From positions 124,001-188,000 of the forward strand of contig NZ_JAUMKC010000010.1 in NCBI RefSeq assembly GCF_030519355.1: 64,000 nucleotides of DNA. The letters run 5' to 3'. The notes under the pieces are model-generated. The model saw only the letters and a list, made by a program, of their open reading frames with translations, was not told where the DNA came from and made no database searches. Position 1 is the stretch's first letter. Every line of letters starts with the position of its first letter. Shown one piece after another: positions 25,201 to 33,420 of the stretch. Made by a program: the position numbers and the translations under genes. This DNA comes from Mucilaginibacter sp. L3T2-6. Lineage in GTDB: Bacteria > Bacteroidota > Bacteroidia > Sphingobacteriales > Sphingobacteriaceae.

Positions 25201-26568
25201 TTACAGCCTCCTCACTTTTATGCTCCTGAAAAATACTTCATTTCCATGATCCTGAAGCAATAAATGCCCTTCCTTAGCTTCGCCGAAGTTTTTCCAGATT
25301 ACGTATTTACTGATGGCCACCAGGTCTTTATAAGCCTTTGAGCCGCGTTCATATTCCAGCACTTTTACCCCGTTAAGGTAATGTTCAACATGATTGTTGG
25401 GATAAACCACCACACGGCCGATATTCCATGCACCTATCGGATGTACAAAACGCGGCTGTTTTTTAGCGGGGATCAGGTCGTATAACGAAGCAAGCGTGCG
25501 GTCTCCGTTGCGGCCTAACTTTGCGTCAGGGTGCAGCTTATCATCCAAAACCTGGTACTCCAGCCCTATCGCCGAACCTTTTGTTTGCTCATTCAGTGTC
25601 ACAAAATATTTTACGCCGCTGTTAGCGCCCGGCGTAAGCTTAAATTCGAATGAAAGATCGAATGCACCGTACAGATCATCGGTAACAATATCGCCGCCGC
25701 CAGACTCTTCCTTCCCTTCTGAAGGCAAAACATGCATTACGCCGTCTGCATACTCCCAGCCTTTTGTTGGGAACGTGGTAAACGTTGCGCCGTGCCAGCC
25801 TTTGTTTGTATGGCCATCATACAACAACTTCCATCCTGCCGCTTTTTCATTCGCCGAAAGAGAATTAGGCTGTAAATTCACCGTATAGATGTCTTTTGGA
25901 AATGGCAGCCTTTTCAGGTTTTGAGTCTGGATGCGAAGATTTTTAAAATATACCTTCTTGCCGGCCTGCTCCGCTTTGGTTATACCATGCACCTGCAGGC
26001 CGATAAAGCCTTTGCTATCTACGGTGTCAACCACGTCGGCAATAGCCACACCATTTAACCATGTACGCATTTCGTTACCGATACACTCAATCCGCACGTG
26101 ATTATACTCGCCGACTTTAAATACGTTTTTTGCGTTCTCGTGCAAATCAAGCGGGTAAAGCCAGTCGCGGCGGCCTTCGTCATAAACCCCGCCCGACCAT
26201 TTCCTGTCCGACGGGTCAATTTCAAACTGCCGGCCATAAACTTTGCCTTTGCCGTTATTTCCCGCCGGGTCGTAATGGCTGCGCGTTTGCACGCCTGAAT
26301 TGCTTAAAGTACTTTCAATCTTTGTATCCAGCTCCAATATAAAATCTCCGTACTCTTTTTCAGTAACCAGGAAAGTATTACCGGAGTTCATTACTGTAGT
26401 GCCGACGATAGCGCCGTTTTCTACCTTGTAATCTGCCGTACCTGCCAGTTTTTTCCAGCCTTTCAGCGTTTTACCATCAAACAAACCCGGTGTGCTTTGG
26501 GCTTGAACTAATGAAGGAGCAATTGCGGCTGCTAATATCAGTGTAGAGTTAATAATAGTTTTTCTCAT
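25201..26568 (-). CDS. Exported protein with two DUF1080 (3-keto-disaccharide hydrolase) domains
   Basis: A 455-residue protein with a Sec signal (to about residue 24, SLVQAQ) and two concanavalin-like DUF1080 domains. Domain 1, about 28-213, starts GLFDGKTLKGWKK; domain 2, about 240-455, starts KLLYDGHTNKGWHG. Each has the 'SNSGVQTR'/'ANSGVKYFV' element and the end-of-domain 'FKNLRIQ'/'FRSIKVRRL'. DUF1080 members include hydrolases of 3-keto-glucosides. The next gene upstream encodes a Tat-exported Gfo/Idh/MocA oxidoreductase, which could make the 3-keto substrate. The two-domain build with a single enzyme site or two is not resolvable by eye. Confidence 0.88.
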   Translation of the reverse strand: MRKTIINSTLILAAAIAPSLVQAQSTPGLFDGKTLKGWKKLAGTADYKVENGAIVGTTVMNSGNTFLVTEKEYGDFILELDTKIESTLSNSGVQTRSHYDPAGNNGKGKVYGRQFEIDPSDRKWSGGVYDEGRRDWLYPLDLHENAKNVFKVGEYNHVRIECIGNEMRTWLNGVAIADVVDTVDSKGFIGLQVHGITKAEQAGKKVYFKNLRIQTQNLKRLPFPKDIYTVNLQPNSLSANEKAAGWKLLYDGHTNKGWHGATFTTFPTKGWEYADGVMHVLPSEGKEESGGGDIVTDDLYGAFDLSFEFKLTPGANSGVKYFVTLNEQTKGSAIGLEYQVLDDKLHPDAKLGRNGDRTLASLYDLIPAKKQPRFVHPIGAWNIGRVVVYPNNHVEHYLNGVKVLEYERGSKAYKDLVAISKYVIWKNFGEAKEGHLLLQDHGNEVFFRSIKVRRL

Positions 26569-26631
26569 TTTTTATAGATGTGTGTTATTGAAAATTCTTG
26601 CCAGTGTTTATTTATACCAATATAAAACGAA

Positions 26632-27960
26632 TTATACTTTAGGCGCCCAGCCTTTTTCATATTCCCTGCTCCAGAGCTTTTGCGCTTCGGGGTCGTTCAA
26701 AATATGGCCGTTTGTTGGGTCGATATGCAGCACACGGTCAACCCTGTATGATATATTGCCCAATTGGGGCAACAGGGTTGATTTAAAACCAACCTCAATC
26801 GGGCAATTCAGCTTCGTTTTTCCCTGTACTGCCTCAATAAAGTTTTTCATGTGCATGCCGTCGAGCGCTTCGGTCGGACTAACCTTGTTAGTTGCATCCA
26901 CAGGCACTTCATCTTTTACTTCGCGCACAAATTTGCTTTCACCGTCGTAAATTTTATAGCCGTTGCCGCCGGAATAAAACACAGTGCCCTTATCGCCATA
27001 AAATATAACACCGCGGCCCAAACCTTCTATGTTATAGCCGTTGCAGCTGCGTCCCTCCCATTCGGCAGCGGTATTATTAGGGAAATTATAAAGTATATTT
27101 TGCGTATCAGGCGTTTGCCAGTCATCCTTAAAATGAAAGCGGCCACCGGTTGAAACCACTTTATTTGGAAAATCAACGCCCAGCCCCCAGCGGATCACAT
27201 CCAGCTCATGTGTCCCATTATTTAACGCTTCACCGGTGCCCCAGTTCCAGAACCAATGCCAGTTATAATGTATCAGGTTATCTTTATAGGGCTTGCGCGG
27301 CGCAGGGCCCTGCCATAGTTCGTAGTTCAGATTGGCGGGAACCGGCGTCTGTTTGCCTATGCCGATAGATTCCCGGTGATTGGTATACCAGCCTTTGGCG
27401 TAATAAACTCTGCCGATTACACCATTGTGCAATTCGCCCACCATCTTTTGCACGTTGTTAAAAGAGCGGCGCTGGCTGCCCATTTGCACCAGCCTGTTGT
27501 ATTTTTTAGCAGCGGCCACCAGTAATTCACCTTCATGCGGATTGTGGCTGCAGGGTTTTTCCACATAAACATTCTTACCGGCCTGGCAGGCCATAATTGC
27601 GGCCGGAGCATGCCAATGGTCAGGCGCGGCAATCACTATAGCGTCAACGTCTTTCTTTTCAAGCAGTTTCCTGATATCAGTTATGCCCTCAGGTTTCTTG
27701 CCTGTCCGTTTGTAGATGTCGGCAATCGTACTGTCAACAACCTTCGAATCTACATCGCATATATAACCGATTTCAACATTGGGTATCTTGGCAAAATTTT
27801 GGGCAAGGTACAAGCCCCGGCTGTGCGTACCCATCATGCCCAGCACTACTTTATCATTAGGCGAACCTTTAAAAAAACCGGCAGCTTTTCCTAATTGCGG
27901 TGCAAGCAGAAAGCTCGTTCCGGCCACAGACGCATTTTTGATGAATCTTCTTCTTTCCAT
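26632..27960 (-). CDS. Gfo/Idh/MocA family oxidoreductase, Tat-type leader
   Basis: A 442-residue NAD(P)-dependent sugar dehydrogenase-like protein. A leader with MERRRFIKNASVAGTSFLLAP suggests Tat export with bound cofactor. The Rossmann motif is GMMGTHSRG near residue 41, the catalytic-region 'EKPCSHNPHEG' (the EKP motif, about residues 135-145) is present, and the C-terminal domain has the usual NGTHELDVIRWGL element. Members oxidise or epimerise sugars, including at C3. It lies 63 bases upstream of the DUF1080 gene on the same strand. The region just before the ATG carries a tandem GTGATTACAC-like motif shared with the GH63-like gene. Confidence 0.9.
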   Translation of the reverse strand: MERRRFIKNASVAGTSFLLAPQLGKAAGFFKGSPNDKVVLGMMGTHSRGLYLAQNFAKIPNVEIGYICDVDSKVVDSTIADIYKRTGKKPEGITDIRKLLEKKDVDAIVIAAPDHWHAPAAIMACQAGKNVYVEKPCSHNPHEGELLVAAAKKYNRLVQMGSQRRSFNNVQKMVGELHNGVIGRVYYAKGWYTNHRESIGIGKQTPVPANLNYELWQGPAPRKPYKDNLIHYNWHWFWNWGTGEALNNGTHELDVIRWGLGVDFPNKVVSTGGRFHFKDDWQTPDTQNILYNFPNNTAAEWEGRSCNGYNIEGLGRGVIFYGDKGTVFYSGGNGYKIYDGESKFVREVKDEVPVDATNKVSPTEALDGMHMKNFIEAVQGKTKLNCPIEVGFKSTLLPQLGNISYRVDRVLHIDPTNGHILNDPEAQKLWSREYEKGWAPKV

Positions 27961-27970
27961 TTTATTTTTT

Positions 27971-28010
27971 GTGATTTACACCGATTTGAGAATGATTACT
28001 CTGATTTTTT
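27971..28010 (-). repeat. Tandem GTGATTACAC-like motif upstream of the Gfo/Idh gene
   Basis: GTGATTTACACCGATT (27971-27986) and ATGATTACTCTGATT (27992-28006) on the + strand are diverged copies of the pair seen at 15158-15196. In both places the nearer copy ends 10-11 bases before a - strand ATG. The shared position suggests a regulatory site or a repeat that settles near starts. Confidence 0.5.
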
Positions 28011-28045
28011 GACGCTAATATTCTTTCCAGTCTTACTAGCCCTGT

Positions 28046-29332
28046 TTACTGCAAAGAGGCATACACCAGCGCCTTAAACTTATCGCTCAATTCGCCGTGG
28101 GGGTATGGCCACTCCTGTACATATAACAGGCAAACCATTTTTTCTTCCGGATCAGCCCAGTAAACCGTACCGAAGAACCCTCCCCAGGCAAACGAGCCTT
28201 CAGTTTGGCCTAATTTAGCCTGCCCGCTTTTAGTGGTTATTTCAAAACCCAACCCGAATTTATTGCCCTCGGCATTCAGGTTAGCATTGCCGATTTGGTT
28301 CATCGTCATCATTTCCACAGTATGCCTCGATAAAATGCGGTGGCCATTGTATTCTCCGTTGTTCAGCATCATCTGTAGAAATATGGCATAATCTTTTGTG
28401 GTTGAACTTAACCCTGCTCCCCCTGAATAATAGGTGCCATTGGATAACGGATAGTCGAAATCTACACCCGGAAAGGTTGTTTTATCCCATTTAATCAGGT
28501 ACTTATATTGTTTATCGGGCGTGTAAACTGTCGCCAGGCGGTTGTATTTTGATGGCGGCAGGTAGAAGTAAGTATCATTCATACCCAGTGGCTGAAATAT
28601 CCGCTCACGCAGGAACTGGTCGAGGCTTTTACCCGAAAGCTTTTCAATTAAGTAACCCAGTACATCGATACTCATGCCGTAGGTGAACTTCTCGCCGGGT
28701 TGATGAACCAGGGGCAACGTTCCAAGCTTGTTGATAGCGTCGCCAAGCCTCAGCTTATCGCTTACAAAACCTGCGTAGATTCCATTTTTAGCGTAAATTG
28801 CTTTCATACTATTCGAACCAATCTGCGCATAATCCACCCCTGAGTTATGGGTGAGCAGATCGCGAATGGTAACTTCACGCCTTACATTTATAGTGGTATA
28901 GCTGGAATCTTTAGGATTAAATGAAGCCAGCACCTTTGGGTGAGCAAATGACGGTATATATTTAGAAATCGGATCGTCGAGCAAAAATTTACCCTCTTCA
29001 AACAGAGTCATAACCGCCACGCTGGTAATAGCCTTGGTTTGCGAGGCAATGCGGAATATTTCACCGGTTTTCATCGGCGCCTTTTTATCAATATCGGCTA
29101 GTCCGAAAGCCTTATCATAAACAATTTTGCCATTCCGTGCAATCAGGGCATCTGCACCGGCTATCCAGCCAGAATCTACGTATTGCTTTATTAGTCCATC
29201 AATACGCTGCAGTCTTTCGGGAATAAATTTTTCAGCAGCCGGATTGCCGGGGGTAAGTACCGGACCTTGTGCGAATGCGCTGTAAAACAAAAACATAGGC
29301 AGCAACAGCGCAAACGGCTTTTTATTCATCAT
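28046..29332 (-). CDS. Serine hydrolase (class C beta-lactamase family)
   Basis: A 428-residue exported serine hydrolase: signal peptide to about residue 22 (YSAFAQ), SXXK catalytic motif S-Q-T-K in 'RIASQTKAITSVAV' (near residue 95), 'RDLLTHNSGVDY' and the second-motif Tyr in 'KFTYGMSIDVLGYLIEKLSG'. The C-terminal 'GSFAWGGFFGTVYWADP' is the third-motif zone. Such proteins are penicillin-binding-protein-like esterases, D-aminopeptidases or lactamases, and resistance should not be assumed. It stands alone; the 700 bases upstream are non-coding and repeat-rich. Confidence 0.9.
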   Translation of the reverse strand: MMNKKPFALLLPMFLFYSAFAQGPVLTPGNPAAEKFIPERLQRIDGLIKQYVDSGWIAGADALIARNGKIVYDKAFGLADIDKKAPMKTGEIFRIASQTKAITSVAVMTLFEEGKFLLDDPISKYIPSFAHPKVLASFNPKDSSYTTINVRREVTIRDLLTHNSGVDYAQIGSNSMKAIYAKNGIYAGFVSDKLRLGDAINKLGTLPLVHQPGEKFTYGMSIDVLGYLIEKLSGKSLDQFLRERIFQPLGMNDTYFYLPPSKYNRLATVYTPDKQYKYLIKWDKTTFPGVDFDYPLSNGTYYSGGAGLSSTTKDYAIFLQMMLNNGEYNGHRILSRHTVEMMTMNQIGNANLNAEGNKFGLGFEITTKSGQAKLGQTEGSFAWGGFFGTVYWADPEEKMVCLLYVQEWPYPHGELSDKFKALVYASLQ

Positions 29333-30029
29333 AAATAAGTTGGTTACAAAGGTTATAATTTGGAGCAGCCTAAACTGTCAGTTCGACACTAATGTAGTGA
29401 GATTTGACTGTAACTTACCTCATTTGCAATAGGTTTGTTACAATTATAGTTTGGTGTCGAATAGATCGAACCATGCTAAACCTATTTGCCAGGAAAGGAC
29501 AGGTAGTTAATTTGCAGATGGGCAAAAGCCGGTATGCCCGTAACAAAAATGGCCCTAAAAACGGGCATAATGGGTTTAGCCCATAACAAAAAAGGGGGCA
29601 AAAATGGGCAAAAGTCATTTAGCCCATCTACAAAAACAGCCCTTGAACGCTCCGGAACCATTATGCCCGTTCGGTATAAAAACAGCTTCTACAATTCAGG
29701 AGGCGGTAAAATGGCTTAATTGGGAGGCGTTTATGCCGCTCCGGAGGCTTAAAAGTATTTAAAGAACTTTTTGAAAAGGGTGACGGGTTAACATTTTTTG
29801 TATTGGTAGCCTCAGATTGAAAACGACACCAAGATAACGATTTTTTTTGTTTTTCTGCTGACACAAGTTTGTCAGCAGTCAACCTTCTGTATAAAAAATT
29901 AGCTGACCACTATACCCTCTTAAGCGTGAAACCTTTGGATAAGGGGCTGAAAAATATTAATTGACAGGATTCGCTAAATCGAGGTTATGTTTAACGCCCA
30001 GAATGTCAGGAATCCTCCTTTTAAGGAGT
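29333..30029. other. Repeat- and hairpin-rich non-coding region, ~700 bases
   Basis: No credible gene was found on either strand. The first part has nested inverted repeats TTCGACAC (29382-29389)/GTGTCGAA (29454-29461) enclosing TGTAAC (29409-29414)/GTTACA (29437-29442), and an approximate direct repeat of GTTACAA..TTATA.TTTGG at 29343 and 29437. The middle has a run of GGGC/GCCC hairpins (29517-29670). Further on, CTCCGGA occurs twice (29650 and 29739), and a 9-bp stem CTGCTGACA (29855-29863)/TGTCAGCAG (29870-29878) with a 6-base loop is present. It may hold a structured RNA, the serine hydrolase promoter, or a decayed element. Confidence 0.5.
29517..29670. repeat. Cluster of short GGGC/GCCC inverted repeats
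   Basis: ACGGGCATAATGG (29561-29573) is the exact reverse complement of CCATTATGCCCGT (29658-29670). Inside and beside it are ATGGGtttaGCCCAT (29570-29584), ATGGGC (29604-29609)/GCCCAT (29622-29627), GGGCA/TGCCC near 29520-29538, and a direct repeat of ATGGGCAAAAG at 29519 and 29604. The alternatives compete, so several folds are possible. Confidence 0.55.
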
Positions 30030-30860
30030 TTATTTAATTTCCCCGATGCTGATAACATCCATATCCGTGTAATCCAAATTCTCGCCCCCCATGCCCCAGA
30101 TGAAGCTATAATTACTGGTGCCTGCACCGGAATGTATGCTCCAGGGCGATGATATTACAGCGTCGTGATTCTTCATTACCAGGTGACGGGTTTCATTACT
30201 CTGCCCCATAAAATGCATAATTCTTTGTCCAACAGCCAGATCAAAATAAAAATAAGCTTCCATACGGCGATCGTGCACATGCGGTGGCATGGTGTTCCAT
30301 ACGCTGCCTGGTTTTAATGTCGTTAACCCCATTACCAACTGGCAGCTTTTAATACCATTGGCATGAATGTATTTATGAATAGTGCGTTCATTTGCTAACG
30401 ACGCACTGCCTGCTTCCACTTTATCAGCCTCGTCAATACTCATAAACGTGGTCGGATAAACAGCATGCGCCGGGGTCGATAATATATAGAATATCGCCAT
30501 ATCGGTGCTGCTTTTACTCTGGAAAGCAATTTCCCGGGCGCCTTTACCGATGTACAAACAATCCAGCCTTGAAAGGTTAAAAAGCTCACCATCAACAACT
30601 ATAGTTCCGTCGCCTCCAATATTTATTATACCCATTTCCCGTCGTTCAAGAAAATAATCAGCACGCAGATTAGGATAAGCAGGCAATGAAAGCGTATTCC
30701 CGGCCGGGTTCGCCGCACCTACTATCACACGGTCGTAGTGTGTGTAAACGCAATTGATCTCGCCGGAGCGAACGATATCTTCTATTAAAAAGCGGTCCCT
30801 GATCTGGCCCGTATCATATCTTTTAAAATCGTCCGGGTGAACGCCATGTAAAACTTTCAA
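30030..30860 (-). CDS. kduI: 5-dehydro-4-deoxy-D-glucuronate isomerase
   Basis: Isomerises 4-deoxy-L-threo-5-hexosulose uronate to 3-deoxy-D-glycero-2,5-hexodiulosonate, in the breakdown of unsaturated uronates from pectin or glycosaminoglycans. 276 residues, the usual KduI length, double cupin; the zinc-ligand pattern HxHxxxxxE occurs in 'MPPHVHDRRMEAYFYFD' near residue 190, and 'AYPNLRADYFLERREMGIIN' is a typical family stretch. The start codon is TTG at 30858-30860: an in-frame TAA lies five codons upstream and no ATG is available. The usual partner KduD is not in the window; the divergent neighbour is a YhcH/YiaL-type protein. Cytoplasmic. Confidence 0.95.
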   Translation of the reverse strand: MKVLHGVHPDDFKRYDTGQIRDRFLIEDIVRSGEINCVYTHYDRVIVGAANPAGNTLSLPAYPNLRADYFLERREMGIINIGGDGTIVVDGELFNLSRLDCLYIGKGAREIAFQSKSSTDMAIFYILSTPAHAVYPTTFMSIDEADKVEAGSASLANERTIHKYIHANGIKSCQLVMGLTTLKPGSVWNTMPPHVHDRRMEAYFYFDLAVGQRIMHFMGQSNETRHLVMKNHDAVISSPWSIHSGAGTSNYSFIWGMGGENLDYTDMDVISIGEIK

Positions 30861-30886
30861 AGCTGTTGATGGTTAGAAATTTATCG

Positions 30887-30913
30887 CGTTATTGCCGATA
30901 ACGGCCAAAGTTA
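30887..30913 (-). promoter_or_regulatory. Candidate kduI promoter with downstream inverted repeat
   Basis: Read on the - strand, TAACTTTG (30906-30913) matches the TAnnTTTG -7 consensus. Just downstream lies a 6-bp inverted repeat, CGTTAT (30887-30892)/ATAACG (30898-30903), where an operator or a 5' leader hairpin would sit. A TTTG further up is only 14 bases away, shorter than usual, so the -33 box is uncertain. Confidence 0.4.
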
Positions 30914-30976
30914 ACAGTTTGATTTTTCAAAAAAAGTTAAAATAGCTAAATTACATTCTATTAAACACCTTCCGCC

Positions 30977-31588
30977 ATGAAACTTTCGGACATCACAAAA
31001 AAGACCATATTGCTGCTTGCTTTCTGCAACCTCGCCTATGTGGCAGCAGCACAGGAAACATGGAATGAAACCACCGCTAAACAATGGCTCGATAAGAAGG
31101 AATGGAAGAATGGCTTTAAGCCCGAGCTGTTTACGGCAGTAAATAAAGTTGTGTTTGCCCAGCAATACCACAAAAACCGGACGGCGTGGGATAAAGCTTT
31201 TGCTTTTTTGCGCGACACCGACTTAACTAAAATTCAGCCCGGAAAGTACCCTATAGATGGCGATAATGTTTATGCTATTGTTACCGAGGCGCCATCAAAA
31301 GAATTCGAGGCATCCGCCTGGGAATCGCATCGTAAATATACCGACCTGCATTATATAATCAAAGGGCAAGAGACCATCGGCATGGCCCCGGTGTCAAAAG
31401 CCACTGTTACCAAACCGTACAACGAAACTACGGATGCAGCCAATTATAACGCCAAGGGGCAATATTTTGTAGCTACGCCCGCCCTTTTCTTTCTATTTTT
31501 CCCCCAGGACGCGCACCGGCCCAATATCAAGGTCGCCGGGTACGATGTTGTGAAAAAGGTGGTAGTAAAGATCAGGTACGTGGAGTAA
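30977..31588 (+). CDS. YhcH/YjgK/YiaL family protein with signal peptide
   Basis: A 203-residue cupin-like protein of the family that includes the beta subunit of evolved beta-galactosidase and YiaL/YhcH sugar-processing proteins. The core 'SAWESHRKYTDLHYIIKGQE' and 'FFLFFPQDAHRPNIKV' are clear family signatures with the His/Glu metal-site pattern. Unlike most described members it starts with an N-terminal hydrophobic leader (TILLLAFCNLAYVAAAQ), so export to the periplasm is expected. It is divergent from kduI with 116 bases between, so shared control in uronate or deoxy-sugar use is plausible. The activity is unproven. Confidence 0.88.
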   Translation: MKLSDITKKTILLLAFCNLAYVAAAQETWNETTAKQWLDKKEWKNGFKPELFTAVNKVVFAQQYHKNRTAWDKAFAFLRDTDLTKIQPGKYPIDGDNVYAIVTEAPSKEFEASAWESHRKYTDLHYIIKGQETIGMAPVSKATVTKPYNETTDAANYNAKGQYFVATPALFFLFFPQDAHRPNIKVAGYDVVKKVVVKIRYVE

Positions 31589-31696
31589 TTTGATAGGCAA
31601 ATTTTCAATGTACGGATGTAGGAACGATAGGGCTTGACCGCCATGACTTTATATACACGTCCGGCTTCTTCATTCGCACATCTGCATATTCACACA

Positions 31697-31921
31697 TTAA
31701 TGGCCCTCTTCCCACACACTTATCTCAACAGCGTATCCCCGCACAATTTGTATAATTTCCCGGCATGCTACAGGGCATCCATTGCTTTGAGCACGAAGGA
31801 TACGGTCGCAATCATCCAGGTCGAAGTTGAATTTAAAGGCGGGCAAGTGCAGATGCAAGGCCTTTAACACTTTGCCCGCCAGTTTTTTATTTTTCACATT
31901 AGTTCTGAATATCTCTACCAT
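31697..31921 (-). CDS. Small conserved-looking protein of unknown function
   Basis: A 74-residue protein starting MVEIFRTNV at the ATG at 31919-31921; the longer frame to 31939 would need a TTG. The pattern 'KTNV/RTNV...FNFDLDDCDRILRAQ' resembles a small alpha-beta protein that I believe recurs in Sphingobacteriaceae (from memory, not searched). It is preferred over the opposite-strand frame at 31634-31867, which has no recognisable features. No signal or membrane segment. The upstream sequence AATATTTG is a partial promoter-like match. Function unknown. Confidence 0.6.
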   Translation of the reverse strand: MVEIFRTNVKNKKLAGKVLKALHLHLPAFKFNFDLDDCDRILRAQSNGCPVACREIIQIVRGYAVEISVWEEGH

Positions 31922-32010
31922 AGTATGTGAAGTTTTCAAATATTTCGGATGTTTAAAAAAGGCATTCCCTGTCTCTGTTAATCTCTAAACACTGATGCCT
32001 GATAGCTAAC

Positions 32011-33420
32011 CTATACTTTAACCGTTTTCCATCGCCCTCTTTTAAACAGCGTATAACTCAATGTGGCTGCCACCAGTTGGGATATCAGTATCGCAAAGAA
32101 TACGCCTCTGGGTTCCCTGAAGTAACGTTCTGCTAAAAACCACGCCAGCGGTATCTGGAACAGCCAGAATGCTAACAGGTTAACCATGGTCGGTGTGCGC
32201 GTGTCTCCGGCCCCGTTAAAGGCATTCATGGTTACCATTTCAATTCCGAAGAATACATACCCCAGGCTCACTATCCGTAATGATTGAATGGCATAATGCC
32301 TTGCCAGCGGGTCGCTGTTCATAAAGTTTACTACCGGCGTACCAAATAGAAAAAAGAACAAGCTTACAGCCGCCATAAAAATGGTGGTATAAATTCCCGT
32401 AGTTATAACACTTTGTTCTGCCCGCTCGGGTTTGCCTGCCCCGAGGTTCTGCCCTACCAGCGTCGCCGCCGCATTGCTCAATCCCCAGGCCGGCAACAGG
32501 AAAAATATTAATATCCTGATAGATACCTGGTAGCCAGCCATCGCAGCTTCATGAAAACCGGCCATCAGCCTTGCTAAAAAAATCCAGCTGGCCGAACTTA
32601 CCAGGAACTGTATGGTACCTGTACTGCCAATTTTAACAATCTGTTTTAGCAATTCTTTATGCGGGCGTATGTGTGAGGCGTAAAAATGCAGCAACCCTCG
32701 TTTGATGAACAAGCGGTACATCTGATAAGCCACCCCCATCGCACGGCCAAACGTAGTTGCGAATGCGGCGCCCTTGAGCCCTAATGCAGGTACCGGTCCC
32801 CAGCCGTAAATAAGCAGCGGGCACAAAATAATGTTGCAAATATTGGCTATCCAAAGGCTGCGCATGGCTATACTGGCGTCGCCGGCGCCCCTGAAGATCC
32901 CATTGATCAAAAACAATAACATGATAACCACATTGCCACCAAACATTACACGGGTGTACACAATGTTCTCAGCAATCATTTTGTCGTTAGCGCCCATCAG
33001 GCGTAAAATCCCTTCAGCAAAAGTTACGCCCACTATTGCAATAACTATCGACAGCGCCACCGAAAACACAATGGTTTGCATGCCTGCGTGTGCGGCCTCA
33101 TCCAGGTTCTTTTCGCCAACGCGGCGGGCTACCAGCGCAGTTGCTGCCATACTTAAGCCTATGGCTACCGAATAGACCAGGCTAAGCACCGACTCAGTAA
33201 GCCCGACAGTGGCCACGGCCTCGTTGCCCAGCTTACCGACAAAAAATATATCTACCACCGCAAACACCGATTCCATTATCATCTCCATGATCATGGGGAT
33301 GGCCAGCAAAAATACCGCCCTGCGGATGCTCAGGGCTGTATAGTCCTGTTGGCTGCCTGCTATGGCTTGTTTTAATAATTTGAAAAAGCCCTTAAGGCTT
33401 AATGTACCTGAAGTTTCCAT
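32011..33420 (-). CDS. MATE family efflux transporter
   Basis: A 469-residue inner-membrane cation-coupled multidrug/toxin exporter with 12 predicted helices. MATE features: 'MIMEMIMESVFAVVDIFFVGKLGNEAVATVGLTES' region (residues 38-70), 'NGIFRGAGDASIAMRS' and its repeat 'NAFNGAGDTRTPTMVN' in the second half. The start overlaps the DoxX stop in TAATG, so the two genes are translationally coupled. An N-terminal cytoplasmic stretch of about 30 residues precedes the first helix. The substrate is unknown. Confidence 0.93.
   Translation of the reverse strand: METSGTLSLKGFFKLLKQAIAGSQQDYTALSIRRAVFLLAIPMIMEMIMESVFAVVDIFFVGKLGNEAVATVGLTESVLSLVYSVAIGLSMAATALVARRVGEKNLDEAAHAGMQTIVFSVALSIVIAIVGVTFAEGILRLMGANDKMIAENIVYTRVMFGGNVVIMLLFLINGIFRGAGDASIAMRSLWIANICNIILCPLLIYGWGPVPALGLKGAAFATTFGRAMGVAYQMYRLFIKRGLLHFYASHIRPHKELLKQIVKIGSTGTIQFLVSSASWIFLARLMAGFHEAAMAGYQVSIRILIFFLLPAWGLSNAAATLVGQNLGAGKPERAEQSVITTGIYTTIFMAAVSLFFFLFGTPVVNFMNSDPLARHYAIQSLRIVSLGYVFFGIEMVTMNAFNGAGDTRTPTMVNLLAFWLFQIPLAWFLAERYFREPRGVFFAILISQLVAATLSYTLFKRGRWKTVKV

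Noticed and set aside
29404..29719. Small plus-strand open frames in the hairpin-rich block
   Set aside because: Their residues follow the GGGC/GCCC repeats, overlap each other and show no protein-like pattern.
31634..31867. Plus-strand open frame (77 codons)
   Set aside because: Low-complexity His/Leu-rich translation without features; the opposite strand carries a better protein.
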